The position numbers and the translations under genes are program-made. 59,443 nucleotides of DNA, taken from Willaertia magna. Lineage: Eukaryota > Heterolobosea > Eutetramitea > Acrasida > Naegleriidae. The stretch is taken from positions 1 to 59,443 of the forward strand of contig CADWAF010000534.1 in NCBI GenBank assembly GCA_902984215.1, written 5' to 3'. The notes under the pieces are model-generated. The model worked only from the letters and a program-made list of their open reading frames with translations, was not told where the DNA came from and made no database searches. Shown here one piece after another: positions 32,035 to 41,982 of the stretch (position 1 is its first letter; each line of letters begins with the position of its first letter).

Positions 32035-32403
32035 ATGGGTTATTTATATGCATCTAAAATCACAAACAACACTCCACAAGAGGTTTCAATTGGCTGTATC
32101 TATGAAGAAGACAATGGACATTACAAAGAAGAAGTCAGTCATGTTCTTCTTCCTTATAAATCTCATACTTTTGGTCCAAAAACGAGTGCTGAATCAAGAA
32201 TGCATATCCAACAAATTGACGTTTCAGATTCAAACAAAAGAGTGAAACAATTTATGGGACCTTTTGTTCAAAAGAGTAAAGAAAAGGTTGATTTTAATTT
32301 ACACATTCCATTTGATGACTTTGAGTTAGCTTCAACTGCAGGTGGTGGAAGAACAACACATGAAGAAAAACCAATGCCTCAACATAAAGTATTAAATTGG
32401 TAA
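32035..32403 (+). CDS. Small unknown protein, 122 aa
   Basis: Starts at an ATG with the A-rich context AAAATTCAAA. The sequence is polar and beta-like: MGYLYASKITNNTP, VSIGCIYEE, SHVLLPYKSHTFGP, MHIQQIDV, then KVDFNLHIPFDDFELA and a Gly-Gly-Gly-Arg tail ending HKVLNW. Codons are somewhat richer in C than in neighbours, which suggests a well-expressed gene. No family is recognised. It has no signal peptide or membrane segment, so it is probably cytosolic. Confidence 0.6.
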   Translation: MGYLYASKITNNTPQEVSIGCIYEEDNGHYKEEVSHVLLPYKSHTFGPKTSAESRMHIQQIDVSDSNKRVKQFMGPFVQKSKEKVDFNLHIPFDDFELASTAGGGRTTHEEKPMPQHKVLNW

Positions 32404-32589
32404 ATTAATATGTAAATAATAAAATTATACATTGTGTGGCATTAAATTTTTTCTTCAGTTTGAAAAACAAATTAATAGCTCAGGCTGGTTAAGTTAATAG
32501 AATATTCTTTACTGATGGAGAAATCTGTTGTTACAAAAAAAGTCAGATTCCATTGTACTTTTGGTGGCCAGAAATCGTTTCTTTCTATA

Positions 32590-32640
32590 GCATACGCAAT
32601 GGCATCTTTTTATCATTTCTTACTAATTCTAAAAATTCCT
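32590..32640 (-). pseudogene. Fragment duplicated from the MAEA gene
   Basis: About 51 bases match the MAEA exon at 33482-33536 almost base for base: one 4-nt deletion and two substitutions. In MAEA this piece encodes EFLELVRNDKKMDAIAYA. The deletion shifts the frame and leads to a stop a few codons later, so the copy is dead. The similarity fades on both sides. It lies about 0.3 kb beyond the 3' end of MAEA in the same orientation, as expected of a small local duplication. Confidence 0.7.
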
Positions 32641-32781
32641 TAAATTCTTCTCTTTAGCTTTTTGTTCTTCTTTTTTCGAATTTGTAATTTCAGCCCTTAA
32701 TTCTAGTTTCGTTTTCAGTTTCTCAATTTCTTCTTTCAATTCCTCAATTAGTGGTTCTAAAGCTTCTATGTCTTGGTCCAT
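32629..32781 (-). CDS. Possible 50-aa coiled-coil peptide
   Basis: An ATG at 32781 in A-rich context opens a 50-codon frame that ends in TAG at 32629-32631, inside the duplicated MAEA fragment. The peptide is an almost perfect heptad helix: MDQDIEALEPLIEELKEE, then IEKLKTKLELRAEI and a Lys/Glu tail. It could be a microprotein, a first exon of an unseen gene, or the relic of a gene whose end was overwritten by the duplicated piece. Coding status is uncertain. Confidence 0.3.
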   Translation of the reverse strand: MDQDIEALEPLIEELKEEIEKLKTKLELRAEITNSKKEEQKAKEKNLRNF

Positions 32782-32904
32782 TTTTCTGTTTGTTGGAAAT
32801 AATCGGTCCCGGTAATTTACAAATACAGTTCAGCGAATTAAGTAAAATTTATTGTTTGTAAAAGTACATTTATCTACATTATATTATTGTACTAGATGAT
32901 TAAA

Positions 32905-34220
32905 CTAATTCATTATAAATAACTTTTTAGCATCATTTAAAGTATACTTCTCCCCACCTCTAGGATCTATAATAATTCCTTTATTTCTCTTGACTAATTC
33001 CTCTAAACCTTTTAAACTATATACATTACCATTTGGAAGTATCATTGCTGGATTTTTATCATCCATTATCTGTCCAGTTACTCTACAAACAAGTTTTGAA
33101 TGATGATGATGAGAATAAGGTAATTCTTCGGAAAGTTGTTGAAATTTTTCATTGCAAAGTGGATCATTAATGTTAAACGTATTTTCATCTAACGGGATTT
33201 TTAAGGCCGATAAACCGCAACGTAAAACAATAAATAAAATAGGTTCAATTGTTAATCCATATAAACGATAATTATCTTGTTTAAATTGTTCAATTAATTC
33301 ATCCCAACGTTCTTCTTTAAATAAATCTTTATATGGTTGAATAGAAGTTTGTGGTCCAAAAACTAATGCACCCATTGATTTCTTAACTAATTGCATTTGT
33401 TCTTCATTTTGAATACAATTACTACCTTCTTGTTGTTGTTCAGTCTTATTTAATTCTTCTTGTTTTGTAAGAAATTTTCTAGCATATGCAATGGCATCCA
33501 TCTTTTTATCATTTCTTACTAATTCTAAAAATTCTTGTAATCTAATATTAAATTCAAAAGAACTCTTTTTAAAATTAAATATTAATTAAATTTTCAATGA
33601 AATATACTTACATTTATCTTTTTTAATCTAGATTTATTATCTGAACACCATTTAAGAGCTTCTGTACAATCTTTATTTTCTAATCCTTCAATTACTTGTT
33701 TTGATTGAGTAAATAATTGAATATCAACAAATTCTTTAATATTTTCATGTTCTGCTAATTCAATTGCAGTTTGAAAATATCCAAACCTTAATAAATAATC
33801 TACAATTACACGGTTGACTCTAATTTTTCTCCACTTTTTTAAAATTACATATTCTTCTTCTGTTATATTGGCATGTGATTTACGTCTACTAACAGCTCCT
33901 TGAATAATTGGATATTCCGATAAATGATCTATTCTTAATTTACAAATATTTAATTGTACACTTTCCGAAACATCTGTTTCTTCTAATTTACGTTTTACTC
34001 CTCTTAATTTATTTACAACTTTATCTAAATATTTACATTGGTCTTCAAGAGAAACTTTTTGTTTTGTTACTTTTTGTGCAATCTCCTTTACAGCCTTCTC
34101 AATAACAGATAAATCCTTCTCTACCGACTTTTGCGAAGACCTAAACTCTTTATTTAACTGTTCGAAGGGAACTTTAAGAAAGGCTTTCTCTAGTTCAATC
34201 TCCTTCTTGGTTGAAGTCAT
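32905..34220 (-). CDS. MAEA: MAEA / GID9, RING-type subunit of the GID/CTLH ubiquitin ligase
   Basis: With RMND5/GID2 this protein forms the catalytic core of the GID/CTLH E3 ligase. Two exons, complement(32905..33564, 33612..34220), give 422 aa (human 396); the intron is 47 nt. Domains in order: N-terminal coiled coil (residues 10-95); LisH around RVNRVIVDYLLRFGYFQTAIELAE; CTLH with EALKWCSDNKSRLKK and LQEFLELVRNDKKMDAIAYARKFL; CRA; and the atypical RING CRVTGQIM, MILPNGNVYS, ending GGEKYTLNDAKKLFIMN, which matches the closing motif of the family. A dead fragment of this gene lies just downstream. Confidence 0.93.
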
Positions 34221-34297
34221 TTTTTTAAAGTATTTAATAAAAATAAAAAAGTAGCAATTATATTTTTCAAATTTTATTATAAAACATGGTGAATAAT

Positions 34298-34714
34298 TTA
34301 TTGGGTTTCTTCTGTCTTTAATCTTGCAGTTGCGTTTAAGACCTTGATATCTAATTCTCTTGCTCTTTCAACGATTGCCTTTCTCTTCTTTGCTCCTGTT
34401 CTGTGTGCAATAAGAGCTGCATATTTATCGCTGTGTAAAAGTAAAACTTCTAAATCTTTAACGTTGTTTACTACGTATGGAACTAATTTAGTTTGTTTAT
34501 CATGGAATCTAACTCTTCTATCAGAACGGAAACCAACACTGACCATTGCACCATGACCTCTGTAATGTCTTCTCATTGGGTTATCAATACCGTGTGGTCT
34601 TCTCCATGATGTTCTTGCTAATCTAGTGAATTTGTGAGCATCAAATCTTCTGAAAACTTTATTCTTGGTCTTTCTGTGTTCTTGGACCTTTAACTTCAAT
34701 TTTGGTGCTACCAT
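34298..34714 (-). CDS. RPL32: Large ribosomal subunit protein eL32
   Basis: 138 aa from the ATG at 34714 (MVAPKLKLKV); an ATG 36 nt upstream is in frame but outside the family N terminus. Typical eL32 elements: FRRFDAHKF, SWRRPHGIDNPMRRHYRG, VGFRSDRRVRF, PYVVNNVKDLEVLLLHSDKY, IAHRTGAKKRKAIVERARE and NATARLKTEE. It carries more C-containing codons than its neighbours, as expected for a highly expressed gene. The middle loop HGAMVSVGFRSDRR deviates from animal eL32. Part of the 60S subunit near the exit-tunnel side. Confidence 0.94.
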   Translation of the reverse strand: MVAPKLKLKVQEHRKTKNKVFRRFDAHKFTRLARTSWRRPHGIDNPMRRHYRGHGAMVSVGFRSDRRVRFHDKQTKLVPYVVNNVKDLEVLLLHSDKYAALIAHRTGAKKRKAIVERARELDIKVLNATARLKTEETQ

Positions 34715-34994
34715 TTTATGACGAGGTTTTGTTTTATTTTTTTTCAACAAAAGTTTAGGTAATTTACAATCAACGAACGAGTTTTCGCATTTTTGTTTTT
34801 GGAGGCAAAAGGTTGTGCCATCTCTCGAACCAACAAAGCCTCGCTAAAACATCTTCGTTCTTCTTACTTAAACACACATTCACATTTTGTACCAAGTATA
34901 GGTAGTTGTTGTAAGGTGGTGATGAAAAATGTTGAACTGAATTGTACTTTACAAAAACAACAATTTATTGTCTACAAAATAAATAATTTTACAT

Positions 34995-36353
34995 TTAATC
35001 AGTGAATTCAACCTTAACATTAATACCACGATCTGCAATAACTTCAGTATCAGTTGCATATAAAAGACTTCCACTTGGGAATAAATCCTTTAATTTCTTT
35101 TCTAAATTTCCTTCTGTCATCTTCTTTAATGCAAGTGGTTTAGCCATATATAAAGTTTTATCATTATCTAAATCTCTTAAAGAAGCATTATTGAACTGTA
35201 TTGCTTTATCTTGTCTCAATAAATCTCTTAAACCATCTAATGTTAAATCTGGTGAACATTGAATAACTTTAGGAATACCTGCAGGTCCACAAACTAAACA
35301 ATTTTCTTTCCTTGAGTTTCTATAAGTAAAAGTATAAATACCTTCATTACCATTGTACATCATATAATCATCTAAGAATGGAAGACAGAAGGTTGCTAAC
35401 TTAAATGCTTCATTAGTACAAGAAGATGCAATAATAGCATTAGTAGAAGCAATTGCAGGAATAATACCTTTGATAACACCTTGAGTTAAACGATAAGTTA
35501 CACCTACAATACCAAACTTTTGAGCACGAGCAACGGATTGATCATAAATCCATTTAACATGTTTTGGATTATCACCATCAACAGCTTCATCATCAGCAAT
35601 ACCTTCTTTACCTTTACAGTTACGCCATTCTTCTAAGAATACATATTGAATACAATGTTCAGGAAGTCTAGGAGTAGTCTTCAATGTACACATTGGATAA
35701 TTAGTTTCATCAGTAGGGAATAAATCTAATGTACATTCATAACAAGCTGTAACACCTGGTAAGATAACTCTAGATTGTCCTTTGAAGCCTTCAGTACCAC
35801 CATCTACTAAAGGAATCATTGAACTCATATCAACAACAGTTCTTTCTTCATCTTCATATTGAATAAGTGAAAGTAAAGTACTATTAATCCAACGACGTGC
35901 AGTAATAGAATCTAAACCTGCAATAATAATTCCGAATTGTCTATAAAAATCTTTATCTTTTTCTTGAATTGCACATGTATGAGCTGTTACTTTACAACCT
36001 GCAACTCTTTCATTTACAAATTTAGCTGCAACTTCTGCTTTCATTCCTCCAACATCTCCATCACGGAAAAGAAATTGTCTATTTAAATTACTGGTACTAA
36101 TAGTATCCATATCAATAATATCAATATTACGGAATCCACTCATTGCTAAATTCTTAACTAAATCGCAACCTAAACCACCTGCACCAATAATTAAAACCTT
36201 ACAGGTATCTTGTAAAAATTGTTTAGTTTCTTCACCTGGTTGAAAATCTTGAGAAGAAAATGGACTTGATCTCTTTAAAATGTAATCAAGATCTCTCCAC
36301 CTTTCTTGTTCTAACTCTGGTGGTAAAACATTTTGTTGTTCAGTGCTTGCCAT
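34995..36353 (-). CDS. UBA3: NEDD8-activating enzyme E1 catalytic subunit UBA3
   Basis: Heterodimer partner of NAE1; activates NEDD8 and passes it to UBC12 for cullin modification. 452 aa from MASTEQQNVLPP at 36353; the frame extends 25 codons upstream but the longer N terminus is less likely. Motifs: nucleotide loop VLIIGAGGLGCDLVKNLA, DMDTISTSNLNRQFLF, AGLDSITARRWIN, MIPLVDGGTEGFKGQ, ACYECTLDLFP, the catalytic cysteine in NYPMCTLKTTPRLPEHCI, and a C-terminal ubiquitin-fold domain ending INVKVEFTD. Codons are C-rich for the region, again pointing to strong expression. No intron. Confidence 0.94.
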   Translation of the reverse strand: MASTEQQNVLPPELEQERWRDLDYILKRSSPFSSQDFQPGEETKQFLQDTCKVLIIGAGGLGCDLVKNLAMSGFRNIDIIDMDTISTSNLNRQFLFRDGDVGGMKAEVAAKFVNERVAGCKVTAHTCAIQEKDKDFYRQFGIIIAGLDSITARRWINSTLLSLIQYEDEERTVVDMSSMIPLVDGGTEGFKGQSRVILPGVTACYECTLDLFPTDETNYPMCTLKTTPRLPEHCIQYVFLEEWRNCKGKEGIADDEAVDGDNPKHVKWIYDQSVARAQKFGIVGVTYRLTQGVIKGIIPAIASTNAIIASSCTNEAFKLATFCLPFLDDYMMYNGNEGIYTFTYRNSRKENCLVCGPAGIPKVIQCSPDLTLDGLRDLLRQDKAIQFNNASLRDLDNDKTLYMAKPLALKKMTEGNLEKKLKDLFPSGSLLYATDTEVIADRGINVKVEFTD

Positions 36354-36797
36354 TTTTTTGTTTATGCTAAGTGACTTTTTGCTTTGCGATCTAAAAACTT
36401 TCAATGAGAACCTATTGTTAAATTTCAAATTTTAAAAAAAATTTTTTTTTTGAATTAATAGATTCATTACAAAAAGAGTTCACTCGGAATGCCAAGTAGA
36501 TGAATCATTGAACTTTATAAATTCTATCATAAAAATGTTACGAAGCACAATGCAGCAGTAGGCCGAATAATAACAATGCGTTACTTAGCTTTACATACTG
36601 CCAGATGATTTAAGCAAAAACGAACCATTTACCAGCAGTATTAACGACCGTAAATAAGGTCACACGAAAGAACACCTCAAGAAATTACCAAGCTCTTCAG
36701 TTAACCGTTTTGTTGCTATTATTTTCATGAAATAAAAATTCTGCCAGCAACCATTAAACCTTAATATACCACAGAATAATTAAAAAAGAAAGAAACA
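36354..36797. promoter_or_regulatory. Divergent intergenic region UBA3 / Ras
   Basis: 444 bp between head-to-head starts. The stretch 36480-36720 is richer in G+C than most spacers here and holds no open frame of note. I looked for a tRNA cloverleaf and for repeats and saw none. It probably holds both promoters. Confidence 0.3.
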
Positions 36798-37385
36798 ATG
36801 TCCGAAATTAAAATAGCAGCGGTAGGGGCAGGCGCTGTTGGTAAAAGCTCTTTGGTGATAAGATATGTAAGCAATCAATTTGTAGATTATTATGATCCAA
36901 CTATTGAGGATTCCTATAGAAAGGAAGAAACTATTAATAAAGAATCTTTTATATTGGATATCTTAGATACTGCTGGACAAGAAGATTATCATATGTTGAG
37001 GGATATATATATGAGGAAGAGGGAAGGTTTCTGTCTTGTATATAGCATTACAGATAGGAAATCATTTGAGGAAGTAACAAACCTTGTAAACCAAATCAAA
37101 AGAGTAAAAGAAGATAGAGATGATATTCCAATGGTTTTAATTGGCAATAAGTGCGATTGTGAAAGTGAAAGACAAATAACTAAATCTCAAGGAATAAGTT
37201 TAGCAGAAGATTTAAATATCCCATTCATGGAGACTTCAGCAAAATCAGGACAAAACTGTAAAGAAATATTTCATGAATTAATCAGAATGGTGAATGAATT
37301 TCAAAAGAAAGAACAAGCAAAGAAAGAAAAACAACAAAAGAGAAGAAATTCTGGAAAGAAGAAGGTAAAGTGCACTATATTGTAG
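36798..37385 (+). CDS. Ras-family small GTPase
   Basis: 195 aa, no intron. G motifs: P-loop GAGAVGKSS, effector region YVSNQFVDYYDPTIEDSY, switch II DTAGQEDYHML, NKCD and ETSAK. The C terminus is polybasic (KKEKQQKRRNSGKKKVK) and ends CTIL, a CaaX box whose Leu predicts geranylgeranylation and plasma-membrane binding. Effector residues match Ras rather than Rho or Rab. Odd point: the residue equal to human Gly13 is Ala, while Gly12 and Gln61 are kept. The segment after switch II, LRDIYMRKREGF, differs slightly from the usual MRDQYMRTGEGF. A growth or motility signalling role is likely. Confidence 0.93.
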   Translation: MSEIKIAAVGAGAVGKSSLVIRYVSNQFVDYYDPTIEDSYRKEETINKESFILDILDTAGQEDYHMLRDIYMRKREGFCLVYSITDRKSFEEVTNLVNQIKRVKEDRDDIPMVLIGNKCDCESERQITKSQGISLAEDLNIPFMETSAKSGQNCKEIFHELIRMVNEFQKKEQAKKEKQQKRRNSGKKKVKCTIL

Positions 37386-37512
37386 CAATACAATGTGCTT
37401 CATTGTGGAGAAGAAATTCTTAATTACCTTACTTGTAAAATATTTATTCTGTATTTTAAATAAAATTAGAACGCTACAAATATTTAAATTCAAAATTTAA
37501 AAAAATTAAAAA

Positions 37513-39063
37513 ATGATTTCAGATGAAGAAGAAATTCCCGAAAGTGACGAAAGTATTGGAGAAGTTGACGAAGATGATGATAATGAAAGTGTAATCAATC
37601 ATAATGCCGGAAATAAAAAGAAAAAGAGAAAAAGAAAGTCCTTTGAAAGAATTACAGAAACAGAATTTATAGATGTGGAGATTAATGAAGATGATATTCC
37701 ATTTGAACAATATCGTTTATATGAGATTTTACATTTACCTCTTAGAATGTCTGCAATTGGACAAAGAAAAACAACAATGCCTTATGAAGATTTTACTTGT
37801 TTTCCATTAAATTGTGACATTCAAGATAATAGTATTACAACAACTATTAATCTAGAAGAAACATTAAAATTTAATCATAGTTATATACCAACGATCTTTC
37901 AATTGAAAAATGAAATAAGAACTAACTATCTAAAAATCCCACAAAGTATTTTTGCAGGTCCTTTATTTTCAGAATTATATTTAAATAAATATGACACAAA
38001 TGACCCAAATGTTTTATTAAGTGAAATTGAAATATGTTACGATGATATACATTTTTCAAAAGAGTACGATTCAGAATTTACAAAATACACAAAGCCTTAT
38101 AGAATATTTCCACCCATTCATTGGATTAATCCACAAAGAAATAATGTTCAAGAAAAGGATTGTTTTTATTTATTAACACAAGAAAATGATACAAAATATT
38201 TATCAACTATTAAAATTGTAAAAAGTGTAAATTATGAATTTCAAACGTTAGAAAAGGAAGATTTTTTATTTAGAGGTTTAGCTTCATCTGACATTAAGAA
38301 TATTTTTTATTTAAATTATAATTTATTTGTTTTAAATGGAAATAATTTACATATTTATTTAATGCGTGAAAAGGGTGTTATAAAACCACATCAAGAAATA
38401 AAAGAGATTGTTGAAAATAATAATGATAATACAACTTGTTTTTTATATATTTCCTTATTTGATACTATTTTTATTGGGACGAGAGAAGGAAATATTTATA
38501 TTTTAATAAGAAATATAAATGATAAATTTGAAAAGAAAGAAGTTTTAGAAACTAAATCAACTATTACAAAAATGGTAGAATTAAACCAAACGTTAATTAT
38601 TATTCAAGGGGGTGTATGTAAGGTTTATGCATTAAGTAAAATACTTGAAACTTTTAATTTGGATATTATTCGTGATTTGAATGAAGATGAACCAAATAAT
38701 AATAATTACAGTCAATCTGTTGTAGATATAGCCATTACAAAATGTGAAGGTATTAATAGTAATAACAGTTATTATTATGTAGCTACACTTACTTCAAGAG
38801 GATTGATAAGAATTTGGAGATTTACATTTAGTTTTGGCAATGATTCAAATCCCAATATTGAATATTTATGGACTTATTATATTTATAATCCAGAAAGAGT
38901 TTATGAATTTTCTTGCTTTTGTTTTATTAACTTAAAGACAATGAAAAGTAATCATAAGGAATATTATATTTTAGTTTGTACTAAACAAGGTGATTTACAA
39001 TTATTTAAACCTACATTATTAGATGAAGATATAAAACAAATATTGAAAATTGTAAAGATATAA
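37513..39063 (+). CDS. Unknown protein, possible beta-propeller
   Basis: 516 aa, no intron. The first 55 residues are acidic and then basic (DEDDDNES, KKKKRKRKS), like a nuclear protein. The rest is rich in short beta strands with repeated hydrophobic-hydrophilic alternation: NLFVLNGNNLHIYLM, YISLFDTIFIGTREGNIYILI, TLIIIQGGVCKVYAL, YYVATLTSRGLIRIWRF, YYILVCTKQGDLQLFKP. The G-x-I-x-I-W and G-D-L-Q-L-F ends resemble WD40-type blades, though canonical WD pairs are lacking. A scaffold or a general transcription/chromatin subunit (as in TFIIIC) is a guess only. It is the last gene before the AT-rich island. Confidence 0.65.
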   Translation: MISDEEEIPESDESIGEVDEDDDNESVINHNAGNKKKKRKRKSFERITETEFIDVEINEDDIPFEQYRLYEILHLPLRMSAIGQRKTTMPYEDFTCFPLNCDIQDNSITTTINLEETLKFNHSYIPTIFQLKNEIRTNYLKIPQSIFAGPLFSELYLNKYDTNDPNVLLSEIEICYDDIHFSKEYDSEFTKYTKPYRIFPPIHWINPQRNNVQEKDCFYLLTQENDTKYLSTIKIVKSVNYEFQTLEKEDFLFRGLASSDIKNIFYLNYNLFVLNGNNLHIYLMREKGVIKPHQEIKEIVENNNDNTTCFLYISLFDTIFIGTREGNIYILIRNINDKFEKKEVLETKSTITKMVELNQTLIIIQGGVCKVYALSKILETFNLDIIRDLNEDEPNNNNYSQSVVDIAITKCEGINSNNSYYYVATLTSRGLIRIWRFTFSFGNDSNPNIEYLWTYYIYNPERVYEFSCFCFINLKTMKSNHKEYYILVCTKQGDLQLFKPTLLDEDIKQILKIVKI

Positions 39064-39480
39064 CTAAACATTAATAAATTTGATATTCCTATAGAAATAT
39101 TCTTGATTTCTTTTAAACTTTTTACAACATTGTAATCTGATGAATACCCAAAGATTTTCATTTTTGACTGGTTGTTCAAAGTTATTTTTGAATTTTAAAA
39201 GTTTTAAAGTTTTAAAGTTTATTAAGATTCTGACTAACTTGACTGGTCCCTATTAAGCATGTTTCTTTAGGATTTTAAGTGTTTAATATAATAAAAAATA
39301 ATATTAGATCAATAAAAATTTAAAACGGATACAAAAATCAAGAAGTTTTTTTTGTAAAGTTTTTTTAAAAAATGAGTGATTTTTATATATTTTTTGAAAG
39401 TATTAAGAAAGAAAATTTTTTTTTAATATAGTCATTCCTTAAAATAATCAAAAATATCCATCAAAAAATTTTTTCACCTT
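39064..39480. other. Spacer leading into the AT-rich island
   Basis: About 417 bp of falling G+C with no coding frame. It contains a small tandem array around 39196-39222 in which GTTTTAAA is repeated about two and a half times, and several T-runs. Confidence 0.4.
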
Positions 39481-41600
39481 CTTTTAAAATATTAAAAAAA
39501 ATTATTAAATATTAATAAAAAATCTTTTTTCATTTTAAGTAAATCAATAATTTATTAAGAAACTGAAAAACTAATAAAGTACTTATAAATATTTTTAAAA
39601 TACTTCAATTAATAATTTAATGTCAAAATTAAAAATTTCTTTTACCCCTTTCTATTTTTCACAATAAATTAAATTATTATTTGAAATATTAAAAAAGGTT
39701 AAAAATTAAGTATTATAAAATGTATATTTTATATTTATAATATAATAATTTACTATTATAATTTTTACATATATTTAAATTAATTCTAATATAACATATT
39801 GAACTATGATTTATAAATAATAAATAATTTTTTTTATAACATATTTTTTATTAAAATATAAATATATTTTATAAATTATACTAATTAAAGAATTTTTTTA
39901 TTTTTTTATAAAAACATGTACAAATAAACTTTATTTTTTTTAATTATCATTTTTTATTTAATTTTATTAGAAAAACATATTTTATTTATGAAATATATAA
40001 ATTATTTTTGTTTTTTGGTTTTAAAGATTAATTGTATAGATTTTTTTTTTAAAGATTAATTTTTTAAAGTTTTATTAATTATTTTTTTAAAGTAATTTTT
40101 TTAATTTTTTTAGTTTCTCTTTATTTATATAATTAGTTTTTTTTAGATTAGTAATTATTTTAAATATATTTACTAATATATTATATTATTTATATTTTTA
40201 TTTAATATTAAAAATTTACTTTTAAATTCAATTATTATTTAATATTATTTTTATAAAGTAAAAATAAATATTTTATTAAATTAATTTAAAAACATAATAT
40301 TTATTTTAAAAAAACTAAAATAATTTTAACATTATTTATAAATATAAATTATTTATTATAGAAAACTAATATATTTAATAAATTAAAAATATTATTTATT
40401 ACCTTTTAAAGTTTTTTAAGTTTATATTTAATATTTACTCAAAAATTTTTAAATATTATTAACTATTAACATTTTTACTTATAAAAAATTGGTTTTAATA
40501 TTAATTTAAAAAAAAAAAATAATTTTAAAATATTTATTTAAAATATATTTTTTGAAAAATTTAAATTAAATTTATTAATAAGAATTTATATAGTTTTAAA
40601 AAATTTAAAAAATTTATTTTTTAATTTTTTTTATTAATTTTTAAATTTTATTTTATTTAAATTATAAAAAACTAATAAAATTTATGTTATTTAATAAATG
40701 ATAATAAAATAAAAATTAAAAATAGTAATAAAAATTTAAAGATTTAGAAATAATAATTATAATTTTAAATAAAAAAGAACTAAATTTAAGAATATTAATT
40801 TTTATATATAATTTTTATAATATTTTTAAAACTTTTTATATTAAATATTATTTATAATTTAATAATTCTATAATTATACATATAAAAAATAAACATTAAT
40901 AAATATATAAAATATAAAAAAATAAACAATTTTTAAATTTTTAATCTATTTTAAAAAGTTGTCTTAGTTTATAGTAAATAATAATAATAAAGTAAAAAAA
41001 ATAATTGTAGTTGAAAAATTATATTTTAAAATTTAAATAAATTAATCAATAAATAAAATAACAACAATTATATGTATTTTAGTAATAAAAATAATTTTAT
41101 GTAAAAATAATAAAATTAATATAAATTTATACTATTTTTTAAATTTTTTTTATTTTTTATTTTTTTAAAACAATAAATTAAATAATACTAATATTATTAA
41201 TAATATAATTTATATTAATTTTATAAAATTTTATAAAAAAATTTTTATATATTTTCCTTTAAAAAAATTATAAAATTATTAAGAAATTATATTTTAAAAA
41301 AAAATAAATAAAATATTTTTTAATTAATATTTTTTTGTTTATATTAAATATAAATTTTTTTACTTCATTAATATTAATTTTTATAATTAAATATAAATAT
41401 ATTTTATTTAATTATATTTTATTTGAAGTTTTAGGTTATAATATTAAAAAGTAAGTAAAATGTTAAAAAAAATTGTTATTTGAAAATTATTTAAAATTAT
41501 AAACAAAATATAGAAATTATTTAAAAAAAATATAAAGTTTTTACATTAAAAATATTATATATATAAAATAAACCACAAAAAAGAAAATATTTGTAAAAAA
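39481..41600. other. Extreme AT-rich, gene-free island (candidate centromere)
   Basis: A 2.1-kb block with almost no G or C. My line-by-line hand count gives 139 G/C in bases 39481-41580 (6.6%) and 64 in 40141-41400 (about 5%), far below nearby spacers. No frame of 60 codons exists on either strand. The sequence is built of A-runs, T-runs and short TAA/TTA/ATA words. I see no long tandem repeat, no transposon ends and no RNA gene. Plasmodium centromeres are similar in size (2-3 kb), composition (above 95% A+T) and lack of genes. A replication origin, a scaffold-attachment region or simple drift are alternatives. The observation is direct; the function is inference. Confidence 0.75.
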
Positions 41601-41982
41601 AAATTTTAAAAAGTCGGCGATATGTTTTTTATTTTAAGAAATTATTATAAAGTTTTTTAAAACTATTATAATTATATTATCTTCTATCTAAACGTAACAA
41701 CTTTTGATGTTTTTTTTTGTTTTAGAATTATGAATGTTTTATTGTTAATATACAATATAATAATATCTATTAGCTATACTTTGTGTATTCCAGTAACGGA
41801 TTTTATGTAGAGATAAAGAATATTTTTTATGAAGAAAAGAAATAACTTAATTATTTTTAACACTTTAATCATTATAGTGTCTCATGGAAGATCGAATTCA
41901 CAGACCAAAAGCAGTCATAGTCTGCATAACCTCAAGCATATAACCGCTAAACCAATTACGATTACTAAAAAAACTTCAAAAA
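41601..41982. other. Right flank of the AT-rich island
   Basis: 382 bp in which G+C rises back toward the usual level. It holds the GTCGGCGA cluster at 41613-41620, the first GC block after the island. An ORF at 41829-42017 overlaps the next gene's start in another frame and has no recognisable product. It probably holds the promoter of the P-loop gene. Confidence 0.35.

Noticed and set aside
34793..35005. 70-codon + frame between eL32 and UBA3
   Set aside because: Runs into the 3' end of UBA3 and starts at TTG; no family signal.
36480..36720. Possible tRNA in the GC-richer spacer before Ras
   Set aside because: No cloverleaf arms, no T-loop consensus and no paired acceptor ends could be found by eye.
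39661..41580. AT-rich island as inserted organelle DNA
   Set aside because: No organelle gene frames, no rRNA- or tRNA-like segments; composition is even more extreme than typical mitochondrial coding DNA.
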